From Melitaea cinxia (Eukaryota; Arthropoda; Insecta; Lepidoptera; Nymphalidae), in contig NC_059398.1 in assembly GCF_905220565.1 (NCBI RefSeq), positions 12,483,210-12,547,209 of the forward strand: a stretch of DNA of 64,000 bases, in the 5' to 3' direction. The notes under the pieces are model-generated. The model was not told where the DNA came from and ran no database searches. It saw only the letters and a list, made by a program, of their open reading frames with translations. Every line of letters begins with the position of its first letter. Position 1 is the first letter of the stretch. Shown in pieces: positions 1 to 12,420 of the stretch. Both the position numbers and the translations under genes were made by a program.

Positions 1-1514
1 CAACATATTCAAAAAATGAGAATAAAAAAGAATATTATAAATACAATAATAAAATAATTGAGATATTCTAATCGAACATTATGTACGATATATTTTTGAA
101 ACATACAGCAGTAGTAATTTCATTGCGTTTTGCTGGAAATACGAGTAGGTTGTATAAAAAATAAAACATACAAAAAGTAAGCTCGTAACTTTCAAGTAGT
201 AGGTGCGCTGCAATTAATTGGGATTAGTGTGTGAGGTCGTGCGTTCCATTCCCAGTTATTTTTCACGTCACGAAAGTCCGGCTGGCCCGGCGCGAGCGCC
301 GTCGGATTATTGAATTAAAGTTGATAAGTGTATTAGCCAATGTTGTTGCTCCATTCTCCTGATTAATGGGTGACCGTTGCTTTTTCTCTCTCATTTATAT
401 GATAATGAGTCAGCAGCCGGGACCGAACACAATTATTAAGTGTAAATGAATGTAGTTGGAAGCGAAATCGGTTTTTGAAAAATGACCGAGTGAATTCGAA
501 ATGATCGACCAGCGTCCACGACTGCTGAACTGTCTGAATTTTAAAACGGAATGTTAAAGTTTATACAAAATTAACTTTGCTTATTTCCAAACCGGATTAT
601 GTTAATTAAGCAGCTGCCGTTTCGGTTGAAATCGTAATCGAAAACGCCTGTAATGTTGATTTACCTAATCAGTTTGTTTTGTATCTCGCACATATTGTAA
701 ACCGATTTAAATTGAATAAAATTTAATTGTAAAGCTTACCGTAATACACTATTATTAAAAACGTAATTTGGAACATTATGACTTTGGTTTGGCAGACTTA
801 TCACGGGGAACAAATAACCAAAATTTAAATCGAGAGATTTCTAAGACGGCCATATTTCTTATTACGCTACTAAAAATAAATCACACGTGGCACCAGCGCT
901 TTCTGTACGAGGTGGAACAAAGTGTTACTCGAGTTGGTCACGGCTCGATTCGCTGTGCTGTCTGCTACTTAATTCCCCTTTGCTTAATACAATCTACGGG
1001 TATTGCTGGGATTAAAGTGGCGCAAACTTCACACAGGACAATTTCATCAAAATGGCTTCAAAGATGGAATATTGGTAATTTACTCAAACTATCATCAATA
1101 AAGCTTAACCTCAAAGTAATGACTGTATCGTTGAATATTTTATACATGACATTTTCATAGTAAAGAGACAGAAGACAGCATCTACGACCTAGCATTCAAA
1201 TAACTACACTCCATAAAGGTTTAAATAGTGTTTGCTTCGTCGATATATTATAGTAAGTCGATCGAAGCTTTAGGGTTAGCAGACCAAAAAAAAAAAACGT
1301 TGGTATTATGAAATATATTAATATAATAACTAGTCTGATTAACTGTAATCATAAAAATAAATTTACTAATATAAAAATATTTAGACTGAACTATAATTAT
1401 ATATTTTATTATAATTACCGACTAAACAATAATTGTTCCTATTGTTGTATCGGTCAAAGGTCTATTAGAAATAGTTTCAACCAATACCTTAAGAAACTCT
1501 CGCTTGACTGTTGA

Positions 1515-1640
1515 ATCAAGGGTCGAATTCAAAAGGCAGTGTTGCTTGAAATGGCCCGCATTATGAGGAGGTTCCTCAGCCTGGAACCTTAACTACCGGC
1601 GCCCTGGGCCTCAACCTGCCACCGGAGGAGAACTATTTTT
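1515..1640. repeat. Possible LINE-derived fragment
   Basis: A GC-richer stretch, CTACCGGCGCCCTGGGCC then CCACCGGAGGAGAACTA followed by a long T/A tract, resembles the 3' part of lepidopteran non-LTR elements. Assignment is from memory and weak. Confidence 0.3.
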
Positions 1641-1770
1641 ATATTTTTAGATATTTTCATTTTCCTTTTTTTTTATAAATATATTTAGAAATGTAATAAT
1701 AAGTATGTATGTTGAATAAAAGTATACTACTAATATTATTTAAATAAATACGTATATTATTTTATTACAA

Positions 1771-1945
1771 CTAGTTGTCGCCCAGTGGTCGAAATTCGAC
1801 TATAATTGATTTAAATTATAAGTTTAAGCATTTAGTAACTATATTTCTATAATAATTAACAAAAGAGAAATCCCCTGCATGCTAAATTTCGTGAAAATCG
1901 TTGGAGCCGTTTCCGAGAATTTTTATTATTAGGACTGTAAGATCG
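1771..1945 (-). mobile_element. Non-autonomous Helitron fragment
   Basis: On the + strand the element starts A|CTAGTTGTCGCCCAGTGG, the reverse complement of a Helitron CTAG|T 3' end, followed by the subterminal palindrome GTCGAAATTCGAC. The body (AAATCCCCTGCATGC, CGTTGGAGCCGTTTCC) matches a repeat common in lepidopteran introns. The far end is approximate. Confidence 0.65.
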
Positions 1946-2635
1946 AAAAATATTAGTCATATTTCATCAGTATGTAATTCGCATTTAAATAATTTAAAAA
2001 AAACATGATTTACCAAAAACAAAACCGAGGTCGTCCAGGTACTATACTTATTTATATATATTAAGGAAAAAATTATTAGAATGATAAGTAAAAAATAACT
2101 CTTATAATAATCTTAAAGGTTTTGATAAATTTGCAAAGGAGTTCTTAAATTTATCTTATTAGTTAAGTCTCAAAACGAACGAGAAGATATTTGATTTTTG
2201 TTTGACAAGAGCTGTCGATTTTCTTTACAAGTACTGCTGCCGTCAATGGCCTTTGGTTCAATAGAAACTTGACGTTAGTTTAAAACTAGACAGTTTTTAA
2301 TTTTAAAGTCAAATTATAAATATGATGTTATTAAACATTTTAAAACTTATAATTCAAAATAATAATAATAATTTAAAAACTTACAAAACTTCCATTGCTG
2401 TTCCATAATTAAAAATGTAGCGTTATTGGTGCAAAAAAACCTGGCTTAGTGTGAGTCCGTACAAAAATTATTAAAAATATTTTTAGTATATGATGTAGCT
2501 AAAATTTGTGCTTTTCGCAATTTTTCTTTATCTGTGTTATAAGACGTTGCTTCGTACCAAATTTTAAGATTCTGTGAGTTCACGGGGAATACCCTGTAGG
2601 TTTATATTTTGATTGCGTTGACTAAGAAGTTTGGT

Positions 2636-2712
2636 TTTTTCCCGATCGAACCCGCAACCACCAGCGCAACAGTCACAAACTAGTGCTGTGACCGTTGCGC
2701 CAACGCATCGTC
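2636..2712 (-). mobile_element. Truncated tRNA-derived SINE end
   Basis: GATCGAACCCGCAACCACC, GCGCAACAGTCAC and GTGACCGTTGCGCCAACGC are the reverse complement of a tRNA-related SINE head; the same text ends the 29.55-kb SINE. Only the head remains. A TE-like fragment (GAGTTCACGGGGAATACC) lies just upstream at about 2575. Confidence 0.6.
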
Positions 2713-4951
2713 AGTCGTATAGGTAATAGCCACCTGTTATAGTTAAATAGTATTTTTGAAATCAATATGATAGACACCATCAAGAAAATATAATAAAGCA
2801 TCTATTGTAATATAAAGTACATTTATTTTAGCTGTATTAACTTCGAGAATTGCTAAAGTAAACTAAAGTCCAAAAATAATATTAAAGCAAGCTCTGCCAT
2901 TCTGTCAAATACTATCAAACTTCCTTTAACCGAGAACTAAGAAAAAGGTAAAACACGCCAAAAAGTCGCGCCGATACAATAGCAAAGTTTATTTGGTGGA
3001 TCGGAAAAAACGTTACAAAAAAATATGATGTATGAAAAATTACACGCATTCACAAATCATGCGGGCCGTTCTTTTGTGAAAAGTTTGTAAGCTTTCAAAG
3101 GAGTTTAACTCGCCCTTAAGCCCTCAAATTTCTTCCCTATCCTTGTCTATACTTCTATTTTCTGTTTGTTCTTTACAAATAATGTTAAGGTAAATAGAAT
3201 CAACTGAAAAACAAAGATTCCGTAGCTATAACTACGATTAATTTTGGCATAACGAAAGTCTCATAGTAACCTGTAGTTATTAGATGTATTATAAAAAATC
3301 AAACAATCGACCATAATGCTAGGCTTAAAAACGTAATAATCATTTTGCGTTTTTACATTTTTTTTTGTCCTTGAAGGCTTATCAGATAATACAATTAGGA
3401 TAAATATCAAGAACAGAATTGGAAAATTGTAAATCTATATTAAGGCAAACTAAAATGTTATAGAAACAATCATATTACATTATCTTTCTGTTCATGAAAC
3501 AATGTATATTATTTAGAAAAAAAAACCAATGAATTTTATTAATATATTTCTGTCAAATAGGTACATACTGATTTTCATTATAACATACAGCTTAATTTTA
3601 CGACGTATAACAAAATCAAATAGAAAAAGTTAATTTTATTGCTGTAATATACCTACCTATTGCAATAACAAAAATAGACGTTTATATTTCTGTTTTAATG
3701 TCATACATTTACAAATAATTTCAGAGACATTTTATCGAGAGTGAAAAATAGTATAGTTGTACATGGCATCGATATGCGACGTCACCGGTCTGAATCGAGG
3801 CCGGATTAATCGAAGACTACAGTGACGATTAGTTGATGATTAATACTCGCACGGCAGCGCCATCTGCCGAATTAATTGCTTCATTTCCTCTAGACGGGTC
3901 CAAATGGAATTTTGTACTTCGATTCGAACGCTCATCGTTTTTGTCTAAACCTATACGTTCGTTTACGTGTCATAGATTTTACGATTTCGCAGTATTTTAC
4001 ACCTGGATTTTGTTTTTTCGATAGGTCTTTTATTTTAGTCAAAATTGAACTGACGACCAGTTTGTAATGAACTGACGATCCATAACGCTAAGAGCTTTCA
4101 GGAAAGTTATTTGTTTTTTCATTTATGCTATCAAATTGTTGGAGCGATTTAATATATTTTGTACAATTGGGCAACAAAAATTGTTTGGCTTTTTTGCGAA
4201 ATAAAAATGTGTTGAACAAGCAATTTTTAAAGCTCTCAACTTCGTTATGGTGGTCATACATACGTTCGTTGTTGTGTTTTAAATTGTATTATATATATGA
4301 AACCTACTGACTAGATTTTATAATAGAATCAGAATCATAATTTACAAATATTGAGTGTCGTATGTACCTATAAACTTAAGAATTCCATGACTAACCATGT
4401 TCTCTGACTTTAAACGTCTTAAGTTGTAGTATAGCGTTCTAGTTACTCATGTACTCAACCAGGCGTTTTGATTAGATCTAACGACATTTTAGACTAAATA
4501 TGGTGGCTGAAAGTTTAAAGTGTTTATACTAATATTATACGCGCTAATCTTAGGAACAAATGGTTCGAAATAAGAAATGATTTTTGTGATGAATAGTCCA
4601 TTTCCGAGCAAGGCTATATAAGCTATATAAAATTTTAGTTCGTTAATTTCCTCAAATTAACGCAAATTAAGCCGCAAGGCACAACTTGTGTATTTGCATT
4701 TTATTTTTGTTTGTTGCATAAACATAAAGTACAAAAAAAATAACAGAAATGGTTTTCTGTCAATGATATAACATAATCTCACGAATTGGCATATCGTCAG
4801 AGATCGTATCGATTAGAATTGCGGTCGTAACATGCAGATTTACTCACGAAAATATTTTGTATCACTGAATTTGAGGCAAACTATGCATGGAAATGAAACA
4901 AATAAAATTTACTTAATAATTTTAAAATTTACTTGTTCATTTTATTAACAC

Positions 4952-6150
4952 ATCTCAGCTCGTCTCACCAGAAGGCTAGACGAATCCCAACCACCAGAGC
5001 AGGCTGGGTTTCGAAATGGCTAAAGCACTGTAGACCACATCCATACTGTTCGGCAGATTATTCAAAAGACAGAAGAATATAATCAACCGCTGTGTATGGC
5101 ATTTGTGGACTACGAGAAAGCCTTCGACTCTATCGAAACCTGGGCTGTCCTGGACTATCTGCAGAGATGTCATATCGACTGGCGATATATTGAGATACTG
5201 AAATGTATGTACGACGCGGCGACGATGACCGTTGATGTCCAGGACCAGAAAACAAGACCTATTTCCCTCCGGCGTGGGGTATGACAGGAATATGTAATAT
5301 CACCGAAACTGTTCAGCGCTGCGCTGGAGGATATCTTTAAGACCTTGGATTGGGGGGAACGAGGCATCAACGTCAACGGTGAATTCATCTCTCACTTTCG
5401 TTTCGCAGACGATATTGTCATCTTTGCGGAGACGTTGGATGAGTTAGGTCAAATGCTGGCCGGCCTAAACGAGTCCTCCCAGCGTGTCGGTCTCTGTATA
5501 AACTTAGACAAAACGAAAGTTATGTTTAACAACCAAGTCATACCGAGACCGGTATCGGTCGATGGTCCCCTTCTCGAAGTTGTTCAGGATTATATTTACC
5601 TAGGCCATACTATCCAACTAGGCCGCAAATAATTTGAGAAGGAGGCCGACAGGAGGATTCAGTTGGGCTGGGCGGCATTTGGAAGGGTTCGTCGAGTCTT
5701 CACTTCGAAGATTCCGCAATGCTTGAAGACAAAAGTCTTCGAGCAATGCGTCCTACCTGTGTTAACATACGGAGCCGAGATGTACACACTGACGAAAGGA
5801 CTGGTCCACAAATTTAAAGTCGCTCAACGTGCAATCTCTCTCAAAGATAGGATTAGAAATGAGACTATCCACGAGAGAACGAAAGTAATCGTCATAGCCC
5901 ACATAATTAGCAAGTTGAAGTGGCAGTGGGCTGGCCATCTGTGTCGCACTACCGATGGCCGTTGGAGTAGACGGATCCTAGAGTGGAGACCGCGTCTTGA
6001 CAAACGCAGTGTGGGACGTCCTCCGGCCCGTTGGACCGATGATCTACGGCCGGTGTAGGCTGGATGAGGATTGCGGGAAACCGGGATGTCTGGCGCGAAC
6101 TTGGGGAGGCCTATGTCCAACAGTGGACTGCAATAGGCTGAGCTGATCTC
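4952..6150 (+). mobile_element. Decayed RTE-like LINE, 3' half of reverse-transcriptase ORF
   Basis: One + frame gives successive reverse-transcriptase blocks: LDESQPPEQAGF, FVDYEKAFDSIE (motif A, catalytic Asp), FRFADDIVIF (FADD catalytic box at 5402-5413), YIYLGHTIQLG, then the C-terminal KLKWQWAGHLCR and RPPARWTDDL. In-frame stops occur at 5021 (TAA), 5282 (TGA) and 5630 (TAA). A frameshift between about 6052 and 6061 moves the last residues to another frame, which ends at TGA 6139-6141. Upstream endonuclease sequence is missing, so this is a 5'-truncated dead copy. The 3' end AGGCCTATGTCCAACAGTGG is the typical lepidopteran RTE tail, also found on the short elements at 31.6, 32.6 and 43.3 kb. 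The clade name is from memory of related copies. Confidence 0.9.
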
Positions 6151-6339
6151 AGCTCTAAAGTAACAGTCACAACAAATACGTTTTTTAACTTTAAAATTAT
6201 CTTTTGTAAATTGCATGTAATATTGTAACCTTAACTTTACGTAATTTAATCAGATTAATAATAATAACAAGAAGAACCGAACTTCTACTGATTCACAGTA
6301 TGTTCCGTTTTCAACGTTAATATGTCGTTTCAACTTGTG

Positions 6340-6648
6340 CACGCTTGTGTATTTGCCCAATGAGAGCGCTCTAATCACCGGCGCGCATGCGTAATCGAAC
6401 CTCACGAAGAAAGCAGCGCCCGCGACGGCCAACAATTACAACCGCTACCATCTAACCGCACGCGTCGCCATTGCGGCCGTTGAAACCGAAAATTAAATCT
6501 GACTGTTAAATATAACTCCGTCTTGAGTAAAGTTTGTGTGGCGTGATTAGTGGACTATTCGTACATAAAACGTGGCCGGCCGGCATATATCCTAAAAGTC
6601 GCAACAATCTTATCAAGAACCCCTCCGTCTTCCGTTCCTGAAGGCATG
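6340..6648 (+). promoter_or_regulatory. Candidate promoter and short first exon ending in ATG|GTGAGT
   Basis: A CpG-bearing block stands out from AT-rich surroundings. It has a CCAAT box (6357-6361), an NRF1-like palindromic core GCGCATGCG (6383-6391) and GCCATTGCGG at about 6469-6478. About 260 bp downstream an ATG (6646-6648) is followed directly by GTGAGT (6649-6654), a good donor. This fits a first exon contributing a start codon in phase 0. No TATA box or cDNA evidence is available, and the strand is inferred from the donor only. Confidence 0.4.
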
Positions 6649-7443
6649 GTGAGTTGTGAATGATATATCTAGTTCATCTATTCAAGTCGTGTACCGTTTA
6701 TTTACCGGCGAGTGTATATTTACGCTCGATCCGGAATGTACGCAGATTGACATTACATTATTATAAAAGAACCGCATTCTTTTGCGTACGCAGTATTTTC
6801 TACAAACTCTGATAAGCGTTCTACATTCTGAAGAAAAAGTCGTCTGAGATAATAAATATAAAAATAGCTTACCATAAACATAGCAACTCACCCGAAAATT
6901 GTCTTAAGTCGTTATTAAATAAATACAAAGACGATAAAATGAGTTATCATTGCGGTTTTGAAACGTGTTTTATAATTAATTTTGTTCAAAGTTTCATAAT
7001 ATCAGAGGGCAATTAAAAATGGATTATACGTAAAAATGTAGCAAGTGGCTCTTTTGAGAGGAATCAAACCAAGAGTGGGTAGATTAAGGCACTGGTCCAA
7101 GGGATTATAGTAGGAGCAAGTGGTAATGAAATTTGCCCGGAGGAAATGGCGAGTGAGGCCTAGCTTAAGCCCTGTCCAGGCGACCACTGATTGTATTTGA
7201 TGAGAGTTTTATCTGTTACTCACTATCGGTCTCACCGATCATCCTCTAATCATACCGATTAAAGTTAGAAACTCGCTTAATTACTTGAATTATTTAGGCT
7301 TCAAAGTTATTTATTTATTCGCGGAAACATATTGTTTAATTAATTTTCATTGAATTAGTCACAATAAACATTAATAACACCGTATTTTTAATCAATTATT
7401 GTTTACTATTATTGACGTCATTAAATTATGTCAAAGTATTTAA

Positions 7444-7619
7444 CGCTACTAATATTATAAATGTTAATATAAGTTTGTTTGTTACGCTTTCACGTGAAAA
7501 CTACTTGATCGATCATCATGAAACTTTGTACACATATTTTTGTAGGTATTAGAAGTAACACAGGATACTTTTTTTTGAAAAAAAAAATTAATGCAAGCGA
7601 AGCCACAGGTAAAAACTAG
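7444..7619 (+). mobile_element. Non-autonomous Helitron
   Basis: Begins CTACTAATATTATAAATG, then GTTTGTTACGCTTTCACG and GATCATCATGAAACTTTG. It ends with GCAAGCGAAGCCACAGG and AAAAACTAG before T. This is the abundant lepidopteran short Helitron with a CTAG terminus and no terminal inverted repeats. A second copy lies at 33792-33965. Confidence 0.72.
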
Positions 7620-9809
7620 TTAGATATATTTTTCCTGATATTTGAAATAAAAAAGGCATTCATAAAAAAGAAAAAAAAAATCCACCTTATAAATGTTTAA
7701 AAGTTTGTATGTATATATGTTTTTTTTTTTGGTGCCTCGATCGCAGACTTTCTTAATCGATTTTCAAACACGTTTTTTATTAAGTTTATAGGACTTCCTT
7801 CGATTTAAATGAATAAGAAAAACACATTGACAGCTCTCATTTAATTTTTTTACCTACTGAAAATAAAAAAGTTTATATATAAAACAAACTGTCAAAACTC
7901 GTAAACTATGACATTTAAAAACAATTTTAAATTAAATTTAGACCTTTGAAACTTATAGAAATGACCATGATCAAACCAGATATGATTAAACTGACTATTT
8001 TACTAAAAAAATTCAATCTCCATTTCGAAACAACGTTTGACTTTTCAAAATCTAGTTTCTAACCATCAGAGTAGAATATCTCAAAGATAGACCAAAGGAC
8101 AGCACGATGCATTGTCCCTAAGGGTTGCCAGCCAAAGCCTGTCGTTACATCAGTGGCTTGTGATTCGATTAGGAATTGCTATGTGACCGCTTACGTCCTT
8201 AACGAGTCGGAACATCCGTACAATAGACAGCTTTAAACTGTTAAATGTCATTTAAATGTATTTTTATTTCAAACATTTAAATTTTGTCGTTATATTTGAT
8301 GTTAGAATTTATCATTAATTTAATTTATTTGTTTAACATTTTGTTGGATAAATAAAAGTTACGTGGTTTTAATGACGAGATCGTGTATTAATATTACAAA
8401 AATATATTAAACATACAATACACACTTCCTTCAACTAATTATTATTTTAATATGTGTAAAAAATTATTATATATTATCATATAGAATACATTTAACGCAA
8501 GAAGATTTTATAAGTTTTTTTTGTTTGCAAAATATCTGCAAATGACGAGTTCTGATATTCTTGTGTACATCAGGAAACCGTCGTTGTCTCTACACGCAGC
8601 GCATAATTAATCATGGCTGCTATACAAACAAAAGGCGTTTCAGTTCTCTAGTACTATCACGTAAGATTCCAGCCCTACGTAATCCTAAGCCCGTATATTC
8701 TGACCCGGTCGCAGGTAGATGCGCCTTTAGGTAGCACACACATTATTCAATACAATCTAAAGACAATATTTCTTATCGGCTCTTCTTGGTAGAATCTACA
8801 TTCAAAACCAGACTGTAACTTCACGTAGATTGACTTGAAGGATCTGTAAGACATTTCTAAAGTTGTGAAAATAAAGGTTAGTTTTGTTTTCACGATAAAA
8901 GATATTTATTCTAAGTTGAAAAATAAACAGTAATGAGCGGGAGAATAGAACAAGTAGATCTTAATAAAATATATATGTTTAAATTCAGGCAAACCCTACT
9001 AATATATCTATTGCTTAAGTAGTGTAACAAATCGTCATTTGCTCATCTATAATCAAATCATGGTAAGGATATATGCATGTCACAGTATATAAGACCTCTG
9101 AAGACTGATTAAAATATTTTTCGACTATTACAATAAAGAAAAAACTTTACGATCGTGTAATGTTACTCTTTTCAACATTAAAAAACGTATACTTAATAAA
9201 ATACATAAAATAGCTAACATAAATTAATTTGTGTAGGTGTAGGCTTATAAAAATGACATAATATACATACATTAATAGCTTTAATAGAACGCCGGTTGTT
9301 GTAGTGTGTATGTGTTTAGGATAGAGTTATTGATATATACTCATATTACAAAAAAATTGCTGTCATTTTTGGAATTGTTTTGTCTCGTGTCTGTGCTCAC
9401 CCTTATTTTTCATATCTCTGTTTTCGTGCCGCGTACCGGTGATTATTTTTAATTTCTACCGCTCCGCTGTCGGAAAGCATGTTGTAAAACAAACCGTTTT
9501 GTGGGCTTTTTTAATGAACGCCGCCCAGTTACGACTTTGACGTTTGCTTTGACATTACGTTGGAGCTATCAACATATGTTACTGCCACTATAGCACTCAG
9601 TGTCAAATAAAAGTGTTATTATTATTTCTTAATTTACTATCTCTCAGACTGGACACCACAGCCCCTTTTTTATTGTCCCTTGGGGAGATGGACGAGGTTA
9701 TGTTTAACAGATAAAATATATATTTCAAACACAATTTTAAATATTTACCCTTAGAGATTAAAAGTTAATAAATATAACTACATATTTCATTTAAAGTTTT
9801 ATTTTAAAA

Positions 9810-10140
9810 CTAGCTGTGCCCGCGAATTCGTCCTCGTGGAATTAAAAAAAAATATTGTTCATTTTGCAGAGTTACAGAATAAATAAATTTCTTAAATAAC
9901 AGTAGTCTAAGTTACTCATTATTACATCAGCTATCGGCTAGTAAAAGCCCTGTCAGGATCGGTCCTGCCGTTCCAGAGATTAGTTGGAACAAATAGGCAG
10001 ACAGACAGACAGAAAGACTGACAAAAATTGTAAAATATGTTATTTTGGATATATTTAACGTGTATAGAAATCCATATGCATTTAGTAAAAAAGGGTTTTT
10101 TTAAAAACACAAACAGACACTCTGATGCTATTATTTTTTG
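9810..10140 (-). mobile_element. Non-autonomous Helitron, minus orientation
   Basis: Starts A|CTAGCTGTGCCCGCGAATTC on the + strand, followed by GTCCTCGTGGAATT, AAGTTACTCATTATTACATC, CCGTTCCAGAGATTAG and an (AGAC)n stretch. This is the reverse complement of the family at 31553-32005. The distal end near CAAACAGACACTC is approximate. Confidence 0.68.
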
Positions 10141-11839
10141 CATAAAATGAAAAATTTTAATTTTTATTACATTATAAAAATTCATGTAAGAGATATTTGA
10201 TGGACTTATAATAATAAATATCATTTTAACTGTGTAAATCACAAGATATCTTTTTTTATAATTTTCTACACAGTTTTAATTAGATAAATAAATATTATAC
10301 TATTAAACGTATTAAAAAGCAGTTTTGTAGAGATATCAAAACAATCAGTTATATAGTAATCGGATCTACACTTAAAAGACTACTACGGCAAAAACGTACA
10401 AAAAATTTGCAGGTAGACGATTTTCTCTGTAACTGAGTTTTCTATTTAGTGTCACTTGTCTCGCTTAGAATTTAACGACCTCGCAAAGATAGCTCGAACT
10501 GAAATCTCGGTCTGTCAGCGCACGGGGACTTATAGGCAATTTTTTACATAAAACTGAAGAATCTTTTTTGAGCTTATTACTGTTAATTTCACGAGATACT
10601 GTTGATAAATAAAATTTAATTTATAATTTTCAATTTGTTCTTAATATTAAGAATCACTAAACTTTCATACAATTTGGTGAATAAATGAAAACAATTAGAA
10701 CAGATTAACGGCCAGGCTTCGCTACTGGTTGGTATATCCTTAAATTAAATAACAAAAACTGTATCCTATAAGGTTTTATGAAAAATATATCATAAATGTA
10801 TGTCATCTAAAATATTATATAGAAAAGAACATGATTTATTTAGAAACTATTAAAGTTTTACAATTTTATGCCAAGTCTATATTGCATTCGTCACTGTCTT
10901 AAAACTTTTATTGTAACATATGCAATAGCTACTCACAATACAATCTCGACAGCATAGCTCTCCGTAAAACTAAAACGAAACCGCATACCATCAAAACAAT
11001 TTCAAAATAGAACAAGGGTGCCTCATACTTTGCATGAAAATGCCGAGACGTCAACGTTTACAAATAACTTCTTGCTCCCGACCAGCCACTTTTTGTTTTC
11101 CTCTTTACCAAAATTATGACACAAATATGAAAACATTAAAATTGAATCGCGGCCAAATATGTTAGTTGTTGAGAAGATGCAAGCGGCCGAGTGGCCGGCG
11201 CATACCAATCAGTAGAAACGCTAGACCGATGTGCAGCGAAGGCACCAAGCTACGCCGTAGGCAGGTGCTACGCCTAACATATGCCGTTCGTTACGTGAAT
11301 AAAAATGACAGAGTCTACACGTCAAATTTCATTTTGAGTAATTTATATGAAAAGAAGCCGGTTTTATTTATCTAAAGTATTAATTTATTTGTCTGCTAAT
11401 GTAAGCATTGATAATAATTTTTACAACCGCATCGCAAAATTGCATCGCAATGAAGCACTTTCATATGAAACATGGTATAAACTTATAAATTTTATATTAA
11501 CTTTAATTACGTACAAGTTTTTTTCTAATTACTAATAATTTATTAAATTATATAAGTTCGTAAAACTTTCTTTCTGTAAGTCATGAGCATTTATTATTTT
11601 TGGAAGGGAATTTAAATCGTCTTAATGTAGTAAGATATTATTATATCTTACTTTCGTCATTATCTGGCTTATAATTTCGATAAATTAGTGCTAATTGGAG
11701 GTAAGAGTTCGTCAGTCGATTCCATCCCAAGAATATTTCAGACCCGCCGCGGTGATAAATCAAACTCAAAACCGTAATGAAAGCGAACGGATCGCGTCGC
11801 AAGGAGAGGGAGGAAAAAATATCACGGAAAAAATCAGGT

Positions 11840-12420
11840 GCGTCCCCCGGTCGGTGCCGAGAGAAAAACAGTCGGGCGTCGCGGCGCTGGGCTGGGGGGG
11901 CGGTGGCGTAGCGGTGGGGTGGGGGTGGCGGTCGATGCGGGGCGGGCCGTGCGCGCGCTGGCTGGCGCGTGGGGCGCGTGGGGCGCGTGGGGACTCTCCG
12001 CTCGCGCTCACTCGGCCGCGCCGCTCCTCTCGCGCCGACGCCGGCCGCGCCGCGCGCTCTCATCACGTGTCCGCTCCGACTTTACATGTCCAAAGTGCTC
12101 AAGTCAGTGCTCCCGATCGCAACCGCGCGAGTGCTCCCGCAGCCGATCTCCGAGCCGGACCCGACCCGCACACCGCTCAGGGTTAGTAAGCCAGAGCGTC
12201 TTCGCGTTTGTGATTTGCTTTTTCGTCGTGATCAATAGCGCGCGTTGCGAAAAGTTTATTTCGGGAGCGTAAAGTTTGTCGAGTGGAGTGCGCGCCTCGG
12301 ATGCACTTCGCGGGGCCACGAGTGGCCGCCGTCGGCCGCGCGGCGCCGTCGTGTCGCTCTCCGTTCGCCGCTTTCGACCCTCGATAAAAACAACAAACAG
12401 ATTAATCGACCTGACCGTGC
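11840..12420. promoter_or_regulatory. CpG-rich island: candidate promoter / non-coding first exon
   Basis: This is the most GC- and CpG-dense interval in the window, with runs such as GGGGTGGGGGTGGCGG and repeated GGGGCGCGT. It contains an E-box CACGTG (about 12064-12069) and an Inr-like TCAGTG (12104-12109). Two donor-like sequences, GTTAGT (12182) and GTAAGC (12186), follow CCGCTCAGG. In insects such islands usually mark promoters or 5' UTRs. Open frames exist on both strands, but their products are arginine/alanine/proline-rich and compositional, so I do not call a protein. Orientation is undecided; + would suit an Rbp6 alternative promoter. Confidence 0.45.

Noticed and set aside
5170..6216. 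Antisense open frames across the LINE (5170-5388 and 5824-6216)
   Set aside because: They are shadows of the reverse-transcriptase frame and carry no known domain.
7040..7190. Possible minus-strand SINE with B-box-like GGTTTGATTCC
   Set aside because: Only the B-box-like motif is visible; no A box, body or tail shared with the other SINEs, so it is not listed as an element.
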